From CAYMST01 sp964393115 (lineage in GTDB: Bacteria > Bacteroidota > Bacteroidia > Cytophagales > Cyclobacteriaceae): a stretch of DNA of 9,575 nt. Positions 6,412-9,575 of this stretch are shown here, one piece after another. Position numbers and translations under genes: made by a program. The first letter of the stretch is position 1. Each line of letters opens with the position of its first letter. The stretch covers positions 1 to 9,575 of the forward strand of contig CAYMST010000185.1 of the NCBI GenBank assembly GCA_964393115.1, given 5' to 3'. Below the pieces are notes generated by a model. It was not told where the DNA came from and did not search any database. It was given only the letters and a program-made list of their open reading frames with translations.

Positions 6412-7791
6412 TCAAACCAGGTGAATGCCTAAAAATTTGCTCAAAACCGTTAATATCAGCAAGAGCGCTAGAATTATCGGACAAGTAACCAAGATGTTGA
6501 AATGGAGAAATTTCTCCAGAAATGAACCTTTATAATTTGGATTGCCAATAGCGATCTCTTCCGATAGATTTTCCTTTTTCCAAACAAAAGCTACAAAAAG
6601 TACCGTTAATAGTCCTCCTAAGGGTAAAAATGACTCTAGTGCAATATCTGCAATAAAGGTCATGAAATCTGTTGGAGACTCTTTTCCACCATAGGTAATG
6701 AAACTAGAGAAAAAGCGTACTGCTCCATTTCCAAGTAAAGAAGGAATTCCTACCAAAAAAATCACTAAGGCCACCCACCAAGAAGCAGACTTTCGTTTAA
6801 TCTTCAATTCATCGACGACGTAGGCCACAGGGACTTCAAGGAGCGAAACAGTAGAAGTTAGCGCAGCAAAACTCAGAAGAAGAAAAAATAAACCACCTAT
6901 GAGTCGTCCGACTAAAGGACCAAGCGACCCAAATACGCCCGGCAGAGTCATGAAGATCAACCCTGCACCACCATTAGTATCAATACCTTGCGAGAAAACA
7001 AATGGAAACATCATAAGACCTGCTAGGAAGGCAATTCCCACATCCGCTACCGTAATAAAAGCTGCAGAGGATAGAATATTATCTTTTTTAGATACATAGC
7101 TACCATATGTAATTAAAGCACCCATTCCTAACGAAAGTGAGAAGAAGGCGTGGGCAAGAGCAGTGTGAATAACTTCTAAGTTGATTTTGGAGAAATCCGG
7201 AATTAGGTAAAACTTGATTCCTTCTGTTGACCCCGGTAGTGTCCAGCTATAGATGATTAGAAATAATATAATCGAAATAAGAACAGGCATAAGAATCTTG
7301 GACGCTTTTTCAATTCCTCCAGAAACCCCTCTGGATACAATAAACGCCGTGAGGCCCATGAATATAATACCAAAAGCACCTACCGTTTTCCAATCAGCCA
7401 CGTAATCACCAAAACTATTGCCTATTCCAAAATTACCTTTGATGCCAATCTCATAGAAGTAGCCAAATGCCCAGCCAGCGACTACGTTATAAAAAGAAAG
7501 GATGAGTACACCACTGAATACACCCAACAATCCTAAACCACGCCACTTGCCAAAGCCGAGAATAGGGTAGGCTCCATAAGGGTTTTTTTGCGTTTTGCGG
7601 CCTATGGCGATTTCGGTTACCATTACAGGAAAGCACAGGATAAAGCAAAAAATTAAATACATAAGGACGAAGGCCGCCCCACCACCTTTTCCAACTTCAA
7701 AAGGAAACTTCCATATGTTTCCTAACCCCACTGCCGAACCAGCTGCGGCGGCAATAAATCCTATTTTGCTTGAAAAGTTCCCTCTAGACAT
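6412..7791 (-). CDS. sodium-dependent transporter of the NSS (SNF/LeuT) family
   Basis: This 459-residue inner-membrane symporter is predicted to take up an amino acid or amine with Na+. TM1 contains GSAVGLGNIWKFPF (18-31), the unwound helix that forms the substrate and Na+ sites; N25 matches LeuT N27. Y101 in SFYN matches the substrate-closing Tyr of TM3. TM6 has AFFSLSLGMG (215-224), where S218 and S220 match LeuT T254 and S256. TM8 has ALTSTVSLLE, giving the Thr-Ser Na+ ligands. The length and the single helix after TM10 suggest the 11-helix form seen in MhsT and Tyt1 rather than the 12 of LeuT. The reading frame ends with two tandem stops, TGA TAG, directly before the ATG of the K+ channel gene. 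The substrate is not determinable; hydrophobic or aromatic amino acids are the usual ones for bacterial members. Confidence 0.92.
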   Translation of the reverse strand: MSRGNFSSKIGFIAAAAGSAVGLGNIWKFPFEVGKGGGAAFVLMYLIFCFILCFPVMVTEIAIGRKTQKNPYGAYPILGFGKWRGLGLLGVFSGVLILSFYNVVAGWAFGYFYEIGIKGNFGIGNSFGDYVADWKTVGAFGIIFMGLTAFIVSRGVSGGIEKASKILMPVLISIILFLIIYSWTLPGSTEGIKFYLIPDFSKINLEVIHTALAHAFFSLSLGMGALITYGSYVSKKDNILSSAAFITVADVGIAFLAGLMMFPFVFSQGIDTNGGAGLIFMTLPGVFGSLGPLVGRLIGGLFFLLLSFAALTSTVSLLEVPVAYVVDELKIKRKSASWWVALVIFLVGIPSLLGNGAVRFFSSFITYGGKESPTDFMTFIADIALESFLPLGGLLTVLFVAFVWKKENLSEEIAIGNPNYKGSFLEKFLHFNILVTCPIILALLLILTVLSKFLGIHLV

Positions 7792-7879
7792 TTGCTTTCG
7801 TTTGGTAGCACGAAAATAAAGATTTTGAATGATTAGGAACTATGGTTACAAAATATGCTCTTAAAGAGGAGAGGGGGCA

Positions 7880-9325
7880 TTAATTAAAATCCTCATCAAC
7901 TTCGGCAATGATCGGTGGCTTATAGCCAAACATGCATTCCTCTTTAATCTGTTCAGCAATTCTGAAGGGGACATGCTTTTCCCATCCGGTTTCACCCTTC
8001 TGAATCATTTGAAGGACTTTATCAGACATGACATGGAGGTGCTTGGTTTTCCCATACTCTATATCGGCAATCTTATTGGTAGAAACAAAGTACTGCATTA
8101 AATGAGTAAGATGTGCTTTAGGACTAAAGTTGGAAATCTTCTGTATTTCACCAGAACCGTCACGGGCTAACGAAGGATAAATCAGCAGTTTTATATTCGT
8201 TCCGAAGAGTCGGCCGAAAGATTCGAGAATTCCACCGCTTAGATTTTGGTAATACTTCTCATCAAAGATTCTTTCCAAGTTCATGTACCCCATTATCAGG
8301 CCAATTTTTTTCTTTTTCGTAAAGCGAGCCAAATAGTTCGCGAGCTTATAATGTTCTTGATAATTGGATATCATAACGTTTTGACCTAATGAACTGATCA
8401 AGTCAACTCGATCCAAAAAGTCACTTTCGTCGATATTGTCATTCCCAGATTTTAAGTCATTTAAAGTGAGTTCGGCAACAACGTGTAAATCCTTCCGATC
8501 AACATCTTCTTCACGCAAAAACTGACGCATTCCTGCAATTAGCATATCCACATTTACCAACGTTACAGGTCTGAACCGTCCACGCATGACGAGTATATTC
8601 TTTTTATATAAAGCTTCAGATGGCTGAAGAACATTGCCGAACCTGTCGAACATAGCCGCACGGGTCAATCCGTTTTTCACTAATTTCAAGCTCATTAGGC
8701 GGTTATCAACGTGATGGAAGTCAGGGCCTTGTAATCGGAACATGTCAATTTCTATTCGGTCCCGCTCAATATTGTCGACAAGAGATAATAACAGCTCCTC
8801 AGGGTCCGTAAAGTTATAACAACCGTATGTCAGGTTTACACCGAGGTCACCCAAAACCTGCTGTTGCCATTTTGTCTCAGTATCTTTTAAGATGACATGA
8901 ATAATACAGTCGTTAGGTTCTGAATTGGGATGCAACTGAAAGCGAAGACCTATCCAGCCATGACCTTGATTAGTTTTCTTAAAGTTGAGTGTCTCAACCG
9001 TGTTTGCAAATGCAAAAAAAGTGGTCTTCTTGGCACGAAATACCAATCTTTTTGATAATAACGAGTACTCTTTGTCGAGCATTTTCAAAAGCTTCTCTTC
9101 GCATACGTACCGCTTGGCAGGACCGTAAATCGCGTCGGAGAAGGTCATGTCATAGGCAGACATGGTTTTGGCAATGCTTCCACTTGCCCCGCCAGCCCTA
9201 AAGAATTGTCCGGCCACTTCTTGCCCTCCACCAATTTCCGCTAGTGTTCCATAGATCCGCTGTATCAGGTTTATATTCAGTGCTTTTTCCTTGATAGTCA
9301 GTATTCTTCTATTGGAACTTCCCAT
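7880..9325 (-). CDS. conserved 481-aa cytoplasmic protein of unknown function
   Basis: I recognise this as a conserved family, known to me from Bacteroidota and cyanobacteria, whose database names (for example TonB-dependent receptor, nicotinate-nucleotide adenylyltransferase) do not fit the sequence. There is no signal peptide and no membrane segment. The N-terminal block is the most family-like: KEKALNINLIQRIYGTLAEIGGGQ-type residues 12-35, then EVAGQFF and a Gly/Ser-rich turn with SIAKTMSAYDM to residue 60, then SDAIYG. Later blocks are TTFFAFANTV (101-110) and GHGWIGLRFQ (121-130). After these come GPDFHHVDNRL, RGRFRPVT and, toward the end, IGLIMGYMNLERIF. The ATG is well placed just before the conserved KEKAL block. 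I see no nucleotide-binding P-loop or HxGH adenylyltransferase motif. It lies 88 bp upstream of the NSS gene on the same strand and may or may not share its transcript. Confidence 0.7.
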   Translation of the reverse strand: MGSSNRRILTIKEKALNINLIQRIYGTLAEIGGGQEVAGQFFRAGGASGSIAKTMSAYDMTFSDAIYGPAKRYVCEEKLLKMLDKEYSLLSKRLVFRAKKTTFFAFANTVETLNFKKTNQGHGWIGLRFQLHPNSEPNDCIIHVILKDTETKWQQQVLGDLGVNLTYGCYNFTDPEELLLSLVDNIERDRIEIDMFRLQGPDFHHVDNRLMSLKLVKNGLTRAAMFDRFGNVLQPSEALYKKNILVMRGRFRPVTLVNVDMLIAGMRQFLREEDVDRKDLHVVAELTLNDLKSGNDNIDESDFLDRVDLISSLGQNVMISNYQEHYKLANYLARFTKKKKIGLIMGYMNLERIFDEKYYQNLSGGILESFGRLFGTNIKLLIYPSLARDGSGEIQKISNFSPKAHLTHLMQYFVSTNKIADIEYGKTKHLHVMSDKVLQMIQKGETGWEKHVPFRIAEQIKEECMFGYKPPIIAEVDEDFN

Positions 9326-9358
9326 TTCGCAGCGGATTTAGTGGTTTGTTGAAACGAT

Positions 9359-9413
9359 TACCATAAATCAATCAATTGATTAACAATTTCATGACTAATG
9401 CTAATTTATGGTA
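9359..9413. repeat. 10-bp perfect inverted repeat enclosing a 12-bp palindrome, upstream of the 481-aa gene
   Basis: TACCATAAAT (9359-9368) and ATTTATGGTA (9404-9413) are perfect inverted copies 35 bp apart. Just inside the left arm is a perfect palindrome, AATCAATTGATT (9370-9381). The block lies 34-88 bp before the ATG of the minus-strand 481-aa gene, where its promoter should be. I find no exact TAnnTTTG box here. A regulator-binding role is possible but inferred. Confidence 0.35.
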
Positions 9414-9455
9414 TTAGTTCAAAATAGAATAGGGGAGAGAGAAGTATTCACAAAT

Positions 9456-9488
9456 AAAAAAATCCACTCCAATAAGGAAGTGGATTTT
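9456..9488 (-). terminator. intrinsic terminator of a minus-strand gene beyond the right edge
   Basis: On the minus strand, AAAATCCACTTCC, a TTATT loop and GGAGTGGATTTT form a 12-bp stem with one bulged base, running into seven Ts (the A run at 9456-9462 on the plus strand). The T run sits on the minus-strand side, and no plus-strand gene reaches this point, so it should end transcription entering from the right. Minus-strand frames from the edge hit stops at 9539-9541 and 9493-9495, either of which could be the end of that gene; too little is visible to identify it. Between this hairpin and the 481-aa gene there is no coding sequence I can support. Confidence 0.65.
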
Positions 9489-9575
9489 ATAGCTATGAGA
9501 CTAAAGAAAAGAAATAAACGCCAAGACTTAATTCGATTCTATTCAAATTTAGATATAATCTTTTGAAATACAAAT

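Noticed and set aside
4407..7791. Possible polysaccharide utilisation locus around the GH5 gene
   Set aside because: No SusC/SusD, sulfatase, sugar transporter or regulator gene is present; the neighbours are an ion channel and an amino-acid-type transporter.
7858..7868. CTCTTAAAGAG symmetry just after the 481-aa gene, considered as a terminator
   Set aside because: The stem is only 4-5 bp and no T run follows on the minus strand, so it does not qualify.
9495..9566. 23-codon plus-strand frame with a basic start (MRLKKRNKRQ) after the hairpin
   Set aside because: It is too short, has no ribosome-binding or promoter signal, and sits where a minus-strand gene probably ends.
1..9575. Defence system, mobile element, CRISPR array or biosynthetic cluster
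   Set aside because: I found no transposase, integrase, nuclease pair, direct-repeat array or clustered biosynthetic enzymes; the genes read as a normal housekeeping and accessory mixture.

Overview
The window reads as an ordinary chromosomal segment of a Bacteroidota bacterium, probably a free-living and perhaps marine member of the Flavobacteriia/Cytophagia type. The evidence is the AT-leaning composition, the absence of clear Shine-Dalgarno sequences, candidate -7 boxes of the Bacteroidota form TAnnTTTG, a C-terminal tail resembling a type IX secretion (T9SS) sorting domain, a lipoprotein signal followed by acidic residues, and two protein families I know mainly from Bacteroidota. There is no rRNA, tRNA, CRISPR array, insertion sequence or phage gene, and no sign of recent transfer.

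Left part (1-4402): the 3' half of an OPT-family oligopeptide transporter (+) runs into the window and converges on a TtcA-type tRNA 2-thiolation enzyme (-). A small cupin protein (+) is divergent from ttcA and converges, with a 4-bp overlap, on an exported protein (-) of the group often labelled 'asparagine synthetase B'. Divergent from that gene is a secreted protein (+) with a T9SS-like tail. It converges, 4 bp apart, on a glycoside hydrolase family 5 lipoprotein (-).

Right part (4407-9325): everything is on the minus strand. In transcription order there is a conserved protein of unknown function (481 aa), a sodium-coupled NSS-family transporter, a voltage-gated-type potassium channel with a C-terminal zinc ribbon, and the GH5 enzyme. 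The transporter and channel genes are only 4 bp apart and are almost certainly co-transcribed. The other two have 88- and 120-bp leaders and could be separate units. A good intrinsic terminator at 9459-9488 faces the minus strand and marks the end of a gene lying beyond the right edge.

Most of the genes do unrelated jobs (peptide uptake, tRNA modification, amino-acid uptake, ion homeostasis, glycan cleavage), so no dedicated multi-gene system is visible. The points most worth a second look are two uncharacterised families (2158-3432 and 7880-9325), the zinc-ribbon potassium channel coupled to an NSS transporter, inverted repeats in the leaders of the GH5 and 481-aa genes, and the very tight convergent gene junctions.
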